64,000 nt of DNA from a virus: the IMG/VR virus record IMGVR_UViG_3300027839_000007, positions 21,546 to 85,545 of that record. The stretch is one strand, 5' to 3'. The notes under the pieces are model-generated. The model was not told the DNA's origin. It ran no database searches and saw only the letters and a list, made by a program, of their open reading frames with translations. This document shows positions 50,980 to 60,575 of the stretch, piece by piece (the first letter of the stretch is position 1; the number at the start of each line of letters is the position of its first letter). The position numbers and the translations under genes are program-made.

Positions 50980-52833
50980 ATGCTTCAAACTACAGCCGGA
51001 CAACTTCTGGTAAACGAATTACTGCCTGAGGATCTCCGTGATTACAACCGGACCTTGGACAAGAAGGGTATCTCCGTACTTCTGCGCGGGATGGCTGACG
51101 GGTACCCGCAGCGTTATCGGGAACTTGTGAAAGAGCTGTCTGACGTTGGACGCGACGTGGCTTACTCAACTGGTGGCTTTTCATTTGGGTTGAAGCACCT
51201 GCGAAAGTCGCGCGCGGCTATCAACGCTTACGGTAAGTTATCGCTCAAGTTGTCGCAGATAGTTGATGATCCGCGACTGGACGATAAGCGCAAGGAAGAG
51301 GAAATTATTAAGGCAACTGCGAAGGCTGCGGAAAAGTTACCCGATGAGATTTACAACGAGGGTGTTGCAGCAGGTAATCCCTTGGCAGACCAGGTCCGGT
51401 CCGGTTCACGCGGTAACAAGAGTAACCTGCGCACACTGCTCGGCAGCGACGCGCTTTATGTGGACAACGAAGATAACGTCATCCCTGTACCTGTCCTCCG
51501 TAGTTATTCAGAAGGTTTGACTCCTGTAGAGTATTGGGCCGGTACGTTTGGCGCGCGTAAAGGAGTCATTGACGTTAAAACAGCAACCGGCGAAGCCGGT
51601 TACCTGGCGAAACAGCTTAACCAGATGACACACCGGCTCATCGTTACTGGATTGGATGGCAAAGGGAATCCAAACATCGGACTCCCAGTGGACGTTGACG
51701 ATAATGACAACGAGGGCGCGCTACTGGCCGCCAGCGCGGGTAGGTACAAACGTAACACCATCCTGACCCCCAAGATTCTTGCAGACATCAAGAGCCAGGG
51801 TCACGATCGCATCCTGGTTAGGAGTCCGCTGGTTGGCGGCCCCCTGGACGGCGGAGTATATGCTCGTGATGTCGGTGTTAGGGAAAGAGGTGGACTTGCC
51901 CCTGTTGGTGATTATGTCGGTATGGCTGCTGCACAGGCACTTTCCGAAAACCTTACGCAGGGGCAGCTCAGCTCTAAACATACAGGCGGGGTATCCGGCG
52001 CAGCGCAGGCAGTCAGCGGGTTCAAATACATCAATCAACTCGTGCAGGTTCCCAAGCATTTCCGCGCAGGAGCTACGCACGCCCAGTTAGATGGAAGAGT
52101 ACGGAAGATAGAAAAAGCGCCGCAGGGAGGGAATTACGTTTGGGTTAATGATGAGCAGCATTACGTGGATACTGGATTCGACGTTACGGTTAAAGTTGGG
52201 GACAACGTGGAAGCGGGCGACGTAGTGTCGAGTGGCATTCCCAACCCAGCGGAAATTGTGCGACATAAGGGCGTGGGAGAGGGCAGACAGTATTTCGTTA
52301 AGTCATTCGGCGACGCATATTCGGCGTCGGGGCTGGGGGCACACCGACGCAATATTGAGTTACTTGCACGAGGGCTGATTAATCACGTGCGCTTGTCAGA
52401 TGAAGTGGGGGATTACGTCCCTGACGATGTTGTGCCTTACAGTTCCTTGGAGCACATCTACAAGCCGCGTGTTGGGTCAAAGATCAGCAATCCAAGTTCA
52501 GCCAAGGGGCGCTATCTTGAGCGGCCCGTACTGCATTACTCAATTGGTACCAAGATGCGTCCGAGTGTATTGAAGGAGCTAAAGCAATTTGGGATAAAGC
52601 AGGTCGAGACGCATCACGCACCAGCCCCATTCCAGCCTGAGATGGTTAGAGCAGCTGCGAGCATTTCCTACGATCCTGACTGGATGACACGGATGCTGGG
52701 CTCAGGTCAGAAGAAAAGTTTGCTGACAGCGGTGCATCGTGGTGGGACTAGCACTACCGAGGGCACCAGTTTTGTTCCGGCGCTGGCTGCCGGGGATACT
52801 TTTGGACGTAGTGGTTTAAGTAAGGGTATGTAA
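50980..52833 (+). CDS. RNA polymerase beta' C-terminal half, 617 aa
   Basis: Continues the beta' subunit where the 42898 product stops. It opens T-A-G-Q-L-L-V-N-E-L-L-P-E ... L-D-K-K-G-I-S-V-L-L, matching the beta' region after the catalytic loop. Then F-loop-like G-S-R-G-N-K-S-N-L-R-T-L-L-G (near 137-150), bridge helix T-F-G-A-R-K-G and G-Y-L-A-K-Q-L (near 188-215), trigger loop V-G-M-A-A-A-Q-A-L-S ... K-H-T-G-G (313-337), a barrel-sandwich segment and a C-terminal tail like that of beta'. The trigger-loop His is kept (about 334), while Met932, Arg933 and Phe935 of E. coli numbering are Leu, Ser and Lys here. Confidence 0.93.
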   Translation: MLQTTAGQLLVNELLPEDLRDYNRTLDKKGISVLLRGMADGYPQRYRELVKELSDVGRDVAYSTGGFSFGLKHLRKSRAAINAYGKLSLKLSQIVDDPRLDDKRKEEEIIKATAKAAEKLPDEIYNEGVAAGNPLADQVRSGSRGNKSNLRTLLGSDALYVDNEDNVIPVPVLRSYSEGLTPVEYWAGTFGARKGVIDVKTATGEAGYLAKQLNQMTHRLIVTGLDGKGNPNIGLPVDVDDNDNEGALLAASAGRYKRNTILTPKILADIKSQGHDRILVRSPLVGGPLDGGVYARDVGVRERGGLAPVGDYVGMAAAQALSENLTQGQLSSKHTGGVSGAAQAVSGFKYINQLVQVPKHFRAGATHAQLDGRVRKIEKAPQGGNYVWVNDEQHYVDTGFDVTVKVGDNVEAGDVVSSGIPNPAEIVRHKGVGEGRQYFVKSFGDAYSASGLGAHRRNIELLARGLINHVRLSDEVGDYVPDDVVPYSSLEHIYKPRVGSKISNPSSAKGRYLERPVLHYSIGTKMRPSVLKELKQFGIKQVETHHAPAPFQPEMVRAAASISYDPDWMTRMLGSGQKKSLLTAVHRGGTSTTEGTSFVPALAAGDTFGRSGLSKGM

Positions 52834-52835
52834 GT

Positions 52836-53294
52836 ATGTCACCCGCATCTTCACCTCCGGCTGTGCAACCGCCTGGGGCAACCGTTGCAGAAAACGCTCG
52901 TCCTAGCCAAGCTGTGCTGTCTACCGCTCCTTCTTCTTCATACAACGAACCAGGCTCACCGTCATCGATTTACAAGAATATTAACCCTCAACTGCTTCAG
53001 CAGCTTTACTCAACTTGGCAGCGCAGCCAGGGTAGTAATGCGCTACCGCGTGCCGATTCTGGTGTGCGGCCTGGCGGAGCTCCCGGCGCACCCCCCACGT
53101 TCAACCGGCTGGTCCCACGCAACAGCAATAACTTCTTCAAGCGGATACTTCCAATGCTTCCGCAGCTGATTCCGAAAGTTATGAACATGTACAAAGCAAT
53201 ACGTACGGACCCTGGAATGTTGAAGAAGTACCCCCAACTTGCTAACGCACCGAGCGCAAACTTGGCTAATCCCCCCGCTCCGAGCACACCGTAG
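52836..53294 (+). CDS. Pro/Ser-rich hypothetical protein, 152 aa
   Basis: Starts two bases after the beta' stop. Pro/Ser/Ala-rich, probably disordered, with one helical segment near residues 97-125 (N-F-F-K-R-I-L-P-M-L-P-Q-L-I-P-K). Unknown function; position suggests co-expression with the polymerase. Confidence 0.65.
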   Translation: MSPASSPPAVQPPGATVAENARPSQAVLSTAPSSSYNEPGSPSSIYKNINPQLLQQLYSTWQRSQGSNALPRADSGVRPGGAPGAPPTFNRLVPRNSNNFFKRILPMLPQLIPKVMNMYKAIRTDPGMLKKYPQLANAPSANLANPPAPSTP

Positions 53295-53351
53295 GCTGCT
53301 TTCCAGGTGTAGACATTTTTCGTAAACGGTAAAGTTGTTACCATGGACAAC

Positions 53352-53368
53352 AGTCCCCGAACGGGACT
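53352..53368 (+). other. Short hairpin before 53401 gene
   Basis: AGTCCC/GGGACT, six perfect pairs with a five-base loop CGAAC, in the 106-base gap between two genes. No T-tract. Weak terminator or leader element; nothing else visible in this gap apart from a GGATGGAG before the next start. Confidence 0.35.
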
Positions 53369-53400
53369 ACGTGTAATTCCAAGGATGGAGCGACGGTTAT

Positions 53401-55776
53401 ATGGCCAGGTCAGACGAAGGATCGATCGCCCACTGGCTGAATATTCTGCGTAGCAAGCAACTCGGTTTGGCTAAGACCGCCGAACTCGGTGGTGAAGGTA
53501 ACGACATACCCTTCGAGCAGGCTTTCTCTAACCTCGCGCATGCTTACCTGCGGGATAAGGCACCCAGCTTGCTGGACTACGAAGTTGGTTTTCAGCTGCT
53601 GGAGCGTAACCAGGACAACACCAAGGCCATTGGTGTGATGGCCTTCAAAGTCGGTCCCCAGTGGATTTATTCTCCAGTGTTCTTCCTGCGCGGGGAACTC
53701 AAGGGACACGAACTCCTGTACATGAAAGACAGGGATATGTTCGTGCCTCTGAAAGAGAACTGGTTGAATTACATCCTCAACAAGAAACCGAACGTGCTTG
53801 GTGACGGAGTTGATCGCAACTTGTCGCAGCTGGGTGTTACGTCGCCTGACCTGAGCCAGCTCGCATCCTCTCCGTACAAGCGCGCTGCTGCTTATCCAGA
53901 CTGGGTTGAGCAGGTGCTTCCTGTGTTTGCGTACATTGCGACGACGCCGCACAATCATCAGAGCAAGTTCAAAAATCTTCCTACGCTGCCTGACATGATC
54001 AAGGCGGCTGGCTTGCCTGGTGTGCAGTTCATGTGGAGTGTCGCCAAATCCTACCCCTCGGTGTTTAAGGCCGCGATTGATCTGCACGGCAATGCATTAC
54101 AAGAAGCCGTTGCACACGTACGGCGTGACGATGCAAGTGTTTTGCGCGGATCCGTAAAGACAGCCAGTTCCAAGCAGACTAGCGGCTCAGTGTTGCCCAG
54201 CCCGGTCACGCATCCAATTAAAACCGGCGCCTTGCGAATCATCACGTTTGATTACACTATCCAGAATGATTTACCCGCCGTCGATGACGATGACGATAAG
54301 CAGGACCTGCTCCGTGATGGCGTACTAATTAAAGACCAGCGGGAAGATGATGAAGTCTCTGTTGCTTATGCCACGAATGTAGAGAAGAAGCTGAGTAACC
54401 CATCTGAGAGCGGTCTTCACGACATGCTTTCCAAGACCGGCGACATTGAACGTTGCCTGGTTGTGCTTGGCCCCCGCGGCCCTAATGGTCGTGAGAACTT
54501 CAGTACCGTTGTACGCGTTGGCGAGGGTAAGAGCTGGTTGAACATTCATCCATCACATGTCTGGTCATTACACCAGGCTGACTGGGACGAGTATCGTAAA
54601 TGGTTTGAAGGTTTGTCTGGTTCTGACAGCTTGTCAAATGGTGCGACATACATTATTGTCGGCCCAAATGCTGCAGCCACGCTTCCGTTTGAAGTTAAGA
54701 AGTCCCTCGGCGACAGTAATTACGAGGTCAGGTTCGAGCGACATGCTAACAAGCATGAACCAGCACATAACACGGGCGCGCGACCGGACTCCAGTTATCA
54801 AAGTGACCGCGCGCATGGATATGATTCCTGGCGCGACGGGCAGCGTGTGCATCTGAATGCGAAGGATGGTAGCAAGCTGCGTTCATCTGGCGGTGATGTC
54901 TGGATCCCCGAGGGATTCAAGGTTATCAAGCTGAAGGATCCCCCGAAGTGGAAGCAGGATTTGCCCGACCACGAACACGACGGGCAGACTGATCCCGCGC
55001 CCATCCAACCCGGTAACTTGCTTGATGCCGAGCTGGCTATCATGGGTAAGACTGCTGAACTCAGCATCTATACTGATGGACTGGAAGTAGAGATCAACGG
55101 CAGGCGCATGCAGCCCACGCAGGCGCTCATTTCACTGGTGCGTGATCACGGTTTTCGTGAGCAGCAGTCACGTGAGTTGCTCAAGCGCGCGGAACGGCAG
55201 ACCAAGATCCGGTGCCGGGTGAACTATGCTGATTACGTGAAAAAGGCACAGGATCCTATGCTGGGCTTTGGTCCCGGCGCGCCTACCATCCCGGAACCGC
55301 CGCGAGGTTCCAACGATATCATGGGCGGAACTGTTCCGGCTATCTATCCACAAGAAACAGAAACGCCGGTTACCGGGATGACGATGGGGTCACCTACTGA
55401 TTATGACCTCACGGCTACCCCTGATCCGATGGCTATGCAGGCTGCTCAACAGGCTGCGCAGACTGGTCAGAAGGAAGTCTTTGATACTGCCATCATTGGC
55501 GGCATGCTCAAGGCAGTTCGACAGGATACGATGGTTGATCGTTATCTGTCTGACCTGATGAAGGGCATGGACCGTGTTGGTCGTATCTTGTTTATGTTCT
55601 ACTGGCACCAGGATGATTTTTCTGACCGTTACGGCAAGTCTGACCTACCTGAACTGGAAGACAGTTTGCGTAATTCGTTTGAAGCTCTGGGAGACCTTGT
55701 GCTATTCCTGAAGCAGAAGAGTATTGAAGCACCGGAAGATACTGGTGTGGATCTTTCAGAGGTAGCAGATAGCTAA
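53401..55776 (+). CDS. Large virion protein candidate, 791 aa
   Basis: No named family. An ordered N-terminal part of about 220 residues, then a mixed central region with a DDDDDK stretch (about 297-302) and a C-terminal helical domain (F-D-T-A-I-I-G-G-M-L-K ... R-V-G-R-I-L-F-M-F-Y-W-H) of a type I associate with structural proteins of large phages. It carries L-A-K-T-A, V-K-T-A and G-K-T-A, the recurring motif. A GGATGGAG site precedes the ATG. Possible head or tail component. Confidence 0.65.
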   Translation: MARSDEGSIAHWLNILRSKQLGLAKTAELGGEGNDIPFEQAFSNLAHAYLRDKAPSLLDYEVGFQLLERNQDNTKAIGVMAFKVGPQWIYSPVFFLRGELKGHELLYMKDRDMFVPLKENWLNYILNKKPNVLGDGVDRNLSQLGVTSPDLSQLASSPYKRAAAYPDWVEQVLPVFAYIATTPHNHQSKFKNLPTLPDMIKAAGLPGVQFMWSVAKSYPSVFKAAIDLHGNALQEAVAHVRRDDASVLRGSVKTASSKQTSGSVLPSPVTHPIKTGALRIITFDYTIQNDLPAVDDDDDKQDLLRDGVLIKDQREDDEVSVAYATNVEKKLSNPSESGLHDMLSKTGDIERCLVVLGPRGPNGRENFSTVVRVGEGKSWLNIHPSHVWSLHQADWDEYRKWFEGLSGSDSLSNGATYIIVGPNAAATLPFEVKKSLGDSNYEVRFERHANKHEPAHNTGARPDSSYQSDRAHGYDSWRDGQRVHLNAKDGSKLRSSGGDVWIPEGFKVIKLKDPPKWKQDLPDHEHDGQTDPAPIQPGNLLDAELAIMGKTAELSIYTDGLEVEINGRRMQPTQALISLVRDHGFREQQSRELLKRAERQTKIRCRVNYADYVKKAQDPMLGFGPGAPTIPEPPRGSNDIMGGTVPAIYPQETETPVTGMTMGSPTDYDLTATPDPMAMQAAQQAAQTGQKEVFDTAIIGGMLKAVRQDTMVDRYLSDLMKGMDRVGRILFMFYWHQDDFSDRYGKSDLPELEDSLRNSFEALGDLVLFLKQKSIEAPEDTGVDLSEVADS

Positions 55777-55806
55777 TCGGTCACTAGGCGTCTCGGGAGA
55801 GAATTC

Positions 55807-56247
55807 GTGGACAAACTCATTGAAGCGCGGTACACATTCAGTAACATTGCAACGTTGATCGTCCCGAGCACCATCGTTTCCCCTTTTTCGACTTTCTCGG
55901 CATTGAGTTTTCCGCCAGAGGCGCAGATTGAAAAAATCGTTGTGACCGAGACTACCGCGAACACGGCCACTGGTGATGGTAGGCCCACGTTCACTGTTGA
56001 TGTATTTAATTCCGCAGCTGCTGAGGGTAAGGTCGCGAAAGTTAAGTCTCTCTACAAGGTCGTACCAAGCCAGGCGGGTAACAGTGAAGTGATGGAGTTG
56101 TTCATCCAAAATGGCGGGGCGTACCGTAACATCGAGGGCGGTGACTCTGCGCCGGTTAGCAAAATCTATGTTGAGCTGACTTTAACTGCTGCACCTGCCG
56201 CGGATGCTCTCTTTGATGTGGCTATTGGAGCAGTCATACCTAACTAA
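55807..56247 (+). CDS. Hypothetical beta-rich protein, 146 aa
   Basis: GTG start after GGGAGAG. Composition and alternating hydrophobics with small residues suggest an all-beta sandwich, as in capsid decoration proteins, but no motif proves it. Stop overlaps the next start by one base. Confidence 0.65.
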   Translation: MDKLIEARYTFSNIATLIVPSTIVSPFSTFSALSFPPEAQIEKIVVTETTANTATGDGRPTFTVDVFNSAAAEGKVAKVKSLYKVVPSQAGNSEVMELFIQNGGAYRNIEGGDSAPVSKIYVELTLTAAPAADALFDVAIGAVIPN

Positions 56248-57179
56248 TGACAACGTTCCTTAAAGACAATCCTCGACGACCGGCCGATTGGAGATGGCAG
56301 CGCGCCTCATCCATGGTGGAGGACGGGGAACGTCTGAGCCGTAAACGTGACGACGAGTGGACACGTAAGTCTGTGCATTTCCTGCGCGCGTTTGATAACT
56401 GTGAAACAGATACACACCGTAGAGCACTAGCTGAATCAGATTCGGACATGTACTGGGCTTACGACATCTACCAGGCTGAGGGTGACCCGACTCGCATAGA
56501 GCTGGAAGCCAGGTTGTTGGCCCATGATGATTATGAGAACATTTCGAAAAGTCTGTGTCTTTCTGTCAAAGCTGTCGATGCTTATGAACAGGTGTTTTTC
56601 AACATTGCCGACAGGTACGAAAACAGCGGCTACATTTTCCACCAGATCATTGGCCGCGCCATGCATCGCGGCCTGTCTGAGCGAGAGTTTGAGGCGCTTT
56701 GGAAACTGTATGGCTACTTGTACGGTCCGCGCATGCTAGAATCCCTGATCTCACAATCGATCAACGTGACGAAGCCGCAGGATGCCAAATCAGTGGAAGC
56801 GGCATGGCGTGATGATGGCAAGCATTCCTTGTTGCGTAAGCAGGCAATTGCTGCCAGAACTATTCCGGTTAACAACTTCACCCAGACTGAGATTCTTAGC
56901 TTGTACGCCAAGTTCGTAGAAGTTGAGAAGGGAATGAATATCTCTCAGACAGACAGTACGATTGCCGCGAATATTGAGGCGATGGTAGCCTCTCTTCCGT
57001 GGGGGGTGGGGCGAAGAGTGATCGGAGTAGACACACCTGCTGTTGCAGCGCACGACACTAACGCGGCTGAACTACGAGACGAGGAAATGCTCCAGTTAGC
57101 TGTTGGAGAGGTTCCAGCTGACATGGACAATATCGCGAACCTATCTTTTCCGGAAGTGAAATCCGATGAAAAGAATTAG
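56247..57179 (+). CDS. Helical protein with HTH-like segment, 310 aa
   Basis: All-helical. Residues 90-115 (D-D-Y-E-N-I-S-K-S-L-C-L-S-V-K-A-V-D-A-Y-E) read like a helix-turn-helix, the only sigma- or terminase-small-subunit-like element I see. The rest is helical and charged. It could be a DNA-binding partner of head assembly or transcription. Overlaps the next gene by 14 bases. Confidence 0.6.
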   Translation: MTTFLKDNPRRPADWRWQRASSMVEDGERLSRKRDDEWTRKSVHFLRAFDNCETDTHRRALAESDSDMYWAYDIYQAEGDPTRIELEARLLAHDDYENISKSLCLSVKAVDAYEQVFFNIADRYENSGYIFHQIIGRAMHRGLSEREFEALWKLYGYLYGPRMLESLISQSINVTKPQDAKSVEAAWRDDGKHSLLRKQAIAARTIPVNNFTQTEILSLYAKFVEVEKGMNISQTDSTIAANIEAMVASLPWGVGRRVIGVDTPAVAAHDTNAAELRDEEMLQLAVGEVPADMDNIANLSFPEVKSDEKN

Positions 57180-58542
57180 TAAGGAAGCGGAAGCCCAAGT
57201 ACTGGATGCGCTTGGCACGGTTGCCAACCTCGTGAATGAGGTAGACGACCCAAACAAGGCCATCATCAAGGCAGCTACGGAATACAACATTCCTGCTGGC
57301 CACATCAACCTGATGGTATTGGCGTACAACACGGGCCGAACGAATAAACAGCGTTTGGCTGCGGATGACCCCGCGGAGAAATCAGCATCATTCGTGCTGG
57401 CTGATCCAAAGGTCATCATGGAGGCGCTATACCCGTCAGAGGTGAAAACCAAGGCAGAGGAGAAGCGGTCATCTGTTGTGTCCGCAGATTACTCTCGGCC
57501 TCCGGTATTTGCCCAGCGCAAGTCTTCAGCGATGAAGGCGGCACGCTATGTTGATTGGAAACTGTCGGACAAGCCCGAACAGTATGCCAACGACCCGAAG
57601 GAAGCGTCGGCTCGTGCATACAATTCGTCATTGTTCAACAAGCAGCGGGTGCAGTCATGCCGTCGCGAGTTATCGCACGCGCGCGATACCCTGGCACGCT
57701 ACTTTGAGAAACTGGGCGCATACTTCCGCACGCCGGGTAGCTTTTCCTTTGCGGACCTGTCACCGGTGGTGGCTATTCAGCATGGTGGCGTAGGTAAAGC
57801 TGTCATGAAGCAGGTTGCCAGGGCAGCTCCGCTTATAGAAAAACAAGGTGCCAGTGGTAGACTTATCAATGTCTCTGCGGATGTTGAGCCGTTTACCACG
57901 ATTACTGCTTGCGTGAAGCTGGCCAAGGAGCTGGCTACCCGTGAGAAAGACTACAGCCACCTGGTTGAAATTGTCGAGAAGCGCGCCAAGGAGAAACTCT
58001 CCCCTTTTGTGCACGCCCCGGGTTCGCAGTCGGTTTTGGGAACTCCGTCCTCGGGGAACGTTATCACGGAAAAAGCAGCAGCGGCCACAGGGATGCGTAA
58101 CGTGATTGGTCTTGCGGCCATCTCTAACTTGGCCGGTGGAATTGCAGAGGGACAGCGGTCAGGCGAGGAGTCTGCCCGTAAAAAATTTGAATCGCAGGTC
58201 AATACGTTCACCGACCAGCTGGCCGATCCATCGCATGAATTGGATCTGAAACGAATTCGGTCACGTGCGATGTTAGAGGACTTACTGTCTAACGATCCTG
58301 TTATTAGTGGCTACGGGTCGGAGGATGTGCTTCAAGCTTATAACGATATCGTAGAAATGGCGCCGCGTGCCGCGGACCAGCGTATGCTGCTACAGGGACT
58401 GTTGCGTCGTCACTTGGCTGGAGAGATGTCGACCGACCCATTTGATGTGCAGCAAAATATCCTCGGGTCGGAGAAGTTGTTGGCGGAGCGGGATGTTGAT
58501 CCAAAAGCTTTTGGCATCGTTCCCGGTCAAGTACAGATTTAG
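57166..58542 (+). CDS. Helical virion protein candidate, 458 aa
   Basis: No known family. A helical N-terminal region with A-E-K-S-A near 70, a central mixed domain, and a long helical C-terminus. A glycine-rich stretch near residues 310-328 may touch a membrane. Flanked by structural-type genes. Start inside the previous gene. Confidence 0.65.
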   Translation: MKRISKEAEAQVLDALGTVANLVNEVDDPNKAIIKAATEYNIPAGHINLMVLAYNTGRTNKQRLAADDPAEKSASFVLADPKVIMEALYPSEVKTKAEEKRSSVVSADYSRPPVFAQRKSSAMKAARYVDWKLSDKPEQYANDPKEASARAYNSSLFNKQRVQSCRRELSHARDTLARYFEKLGAYFRTPGSFSFADLSPVVAIQHGGVGKAVMKQVARAAPLIEKQGASGRLINVSADVEPFTTITACVKLAKELATREKDYSHLVEIVEKRAKEKLSPFVHAPGSQSVLGTPSSGNVITEKAAAATGMRNVIGLAAISNLAGGIAEGQRSGEESARKKFESQVNTFTDQLADPSHELDLKRIRSRAMLEDLLSNDPVISGYGSEDVLQAYNDIVEMAPRAADQRMLLQGLLRRHLAGEMSTDPFDVQQNILGSEKLLAERDVDPKAFGIVPGQVQI

Positions 58543-58556
58543 TTGGAACGCAATTC

Positions 58557-60575
58557 ATGTCATCGCGCATTCCTAGCGACCTATTGTTGGCTTCGCCTGA
58601 AGAGGCTGCGGACAAGCTGGCCACGTACATGGTGCTGAGTCGCCAGGCTGGCGGGTTCACGAAGTCGGCTGCCCCGTGGTATGAGGATGTAGGAAACTCG
58701 GTCTCTGATTTTTGGGCTAAGAACGTTGCCGGTCCTGCACAAAGCTTCGGAGAAACTGCAGGTGGCACTTTTTCAGAGTATTGGGACAAGTACGTTGACA
58801 GTATTACCGGTGGAGGCGGACCTGCTGCACAGACACTGGCATTGGCGGGAACCGGTGCTGGTATAGGCGGCATCTATGGGTTGGTTAGTGAGCTAGCCCG
58901 TAATAAAAAAGAACGCCGGTGGGAAAACCCGTTGCTGTATGCTGGTTTGGGTGGCGCTATCGGCGGCGGAGCTGGCCTGGCATACCACAATATTCCTGGT
59001 TTGAGGGATACTGTCGATGAAACTGTTAATTCCTTACGAGGGGAGAAGCGGCCGCCACCTTCTGAGGTAGACGTAGCAACTGCGGTAAGCACACCAGAGG
59101 CGCACCGGACCCCGGAACAGCAACGCATCGTGAATGATGTTGACGAAGCGAAGACGACGGCTAACCAGGAGCTCGCTCGTGGAGTAGCGACTCTTGGAAC
59201 TGATCCTAACGCGAGTGTTGCTGTACTAGTGGCGGCGCTGACGGGGGAGCCGTCGCCAGAGGCCCTCCAAAACTCCCCGTACCTCAGCGCGATCGCAGGC
59301 ACCGGGGCCGGTATCGCCGTCTCCAAGGCTGTAACCAGTGCGCGAGGACTACGTCAACTCACCGGCGAGCCTGGCAAACCGAGCATGGCGGATAGAGCAT
59401 TTGGCGGTGTACCTTCTGTCGAGATTCTGCAAAGGTACCTGGGTAGCTCGGGCGGGATTAATCTAGATGACGCTACGGTCATTAAAATTCAGAATGAGTT
59501 GCGTGACTACGCCAACTCGTGGGCTGGTAGAACTAGGGGACGGCTGCCGCGGCCAGCTGGGGGCATGCCGACGGTGTGGCATCATCCAGAGTCGGGGAAT
59601 GTGACGTTGGATAAACCCAGCAGAGCCGACCGCGCCGCGCGTGATGTGAAGCCGTGGCGGCTGGAGTCTGGTGGCTTTGTTCCCGGGCAACAAAAGATAC
59701 ATGACCCGGGTAGTATCGCCCCGCAGCTCGTCGAAGCTTATAAATTGGAGAAGAAAGTCGCCGAAGAATTGGCGGCAGCCATTAAAGCGACCGGAGCGGA
59801 GAGAAAAGACGCACTAGAACTGTTATTGAAAAGTCCTAAGTTACAAAATAGCGGTACCCGTATTCAGCTTAGTCTTGAGATGCATCCTGATACCGGTAAC
59901 TGGACTATTGCTGCCCCCGGGCATGAAGCCGTAGCGCGCCTGGCTGGCGAGGACGCGCCGCCGCGCGTGCCAATTAGTGCGCCTGCGGCTGGTGTTTTAG
60001 AGGAAGCGGCTAGCCCTGAATCTATTATGCGTGCGTTTGGTATTAACGCTGATCCAGCTGGCAAAATTCACACAGCGTTGACGTTCGCAAACAGCCAAAT
60101 GGCAAAACCCGGCGTTGCGACGAGCCCAGCTGAAGTAGCTCAAGTCCGCGCTGACCTCAACAAGAGCCTTGCCGGAAGTCAAAGTAGTCGACGTTTCCCC
60201 TTGGAGGCGCAGCTTAGTGATGGCCGGTGGACAATCGTTGAGACCATAAAGCCAGTTTTGAAACTGCGCAATCCGTTCGGCGGCCGGTTTGGTGTGCAAT
60301 TGCCATTCCACCTCGGTGCGCCAAGCTCGCGCCCATACCATACAATACGCGGGTCGCGCTTGCAGCGGGCTCCCGGGGCGCGGGTGATGCCGCACGTACT
60401 GCCAGCTGTAGGCGGCATTTGGGGAGGTTATCACGCAGCCGATCGAGCACGCCACCGAGCCGCCGAGCGTGCGGCGATACGAGCAGTCGGCGGCGGGGGT
60501 GGAGGTAACGACATCTGGGATAAGATCATCGAGCTTGGCCGCGAGGCTGACAAACCGAGGCAGAGGGGGCAATAA
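58557..60575 (+). CDS. Glycine-zipper membrane-interacting protein, 672 aa
   Basis: T-K-S-A near residue 36, hydrophobic Gly-rich stretches near 94-114 and 125-145, and others further on, within a Pro/Arg/Gly-rich, partly disordered protein. Same design as the 14254, 33377 and 42003 proteins, so all could be ejection or internal virion proteins. It ends one base before the protease-like gene. Confidence 0.65.
   Translation: MSSRIPSDLLLASPEEAADKLATYMVLSRQAGGFTKSAAPWYEDVGNSVSDFWAKNVAGPAQSFGETAGGTFSEYWDKYVDSITGGGGPAAQTLALAGTGAGIGGIYGLVSELARNKKERRWENPLLYAGLGGAIGGGAGLAYHNIPGLRDTVDETVNSLRGEKRPPPSEVDVATAVSTPEAHRTPEQQRIVNDVDEAKTTANQELARGVATLGTDPNASVAVLVAALTGEPSPEALQNSPYLSAIAGTGAGIAVSKAVTSARGLRQLTGEPGKPSMADRAFGGVPSVEILQRYLGSSGGINLDDATVIKIQNELRDYANSWAGRTRGRLPRPAGGMPTVWHHPESGNVTLDKPSRADRAARDVKPWRLESGGFVPGQQKIHDPGSIAPQLVEAYKLEKKVAEELAAAIKATGAERKDALELLLKSPKLQNSGTRIQLSLEMHPDTGNWTIAAPGHEAVARLAGEDAPPRVPISAPAAGVLEEAASPESIMRAFGINADPAGKIHTALTFANSQMAKPGVATSPAEVAQVRADLNKSLAGSQSSRRFPLEAQLSDGRWTIVETIKPVLKLRNPFGGRFGVQLPFHLGAPSSRPYHTIRGSRLQRAPGARVMPHVLPAVGGIWGGYHAADRARHRAAERAAIRAVGGGGGGNDIWDKIIELGREADKPRQRGQ

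Noticed and set aside
52836-53294. RNA polymerase omega or alpha subunit
   Set aside because: The small genes beside the polymerase halves are low-complexity and show none of the omega or alpha motifs.
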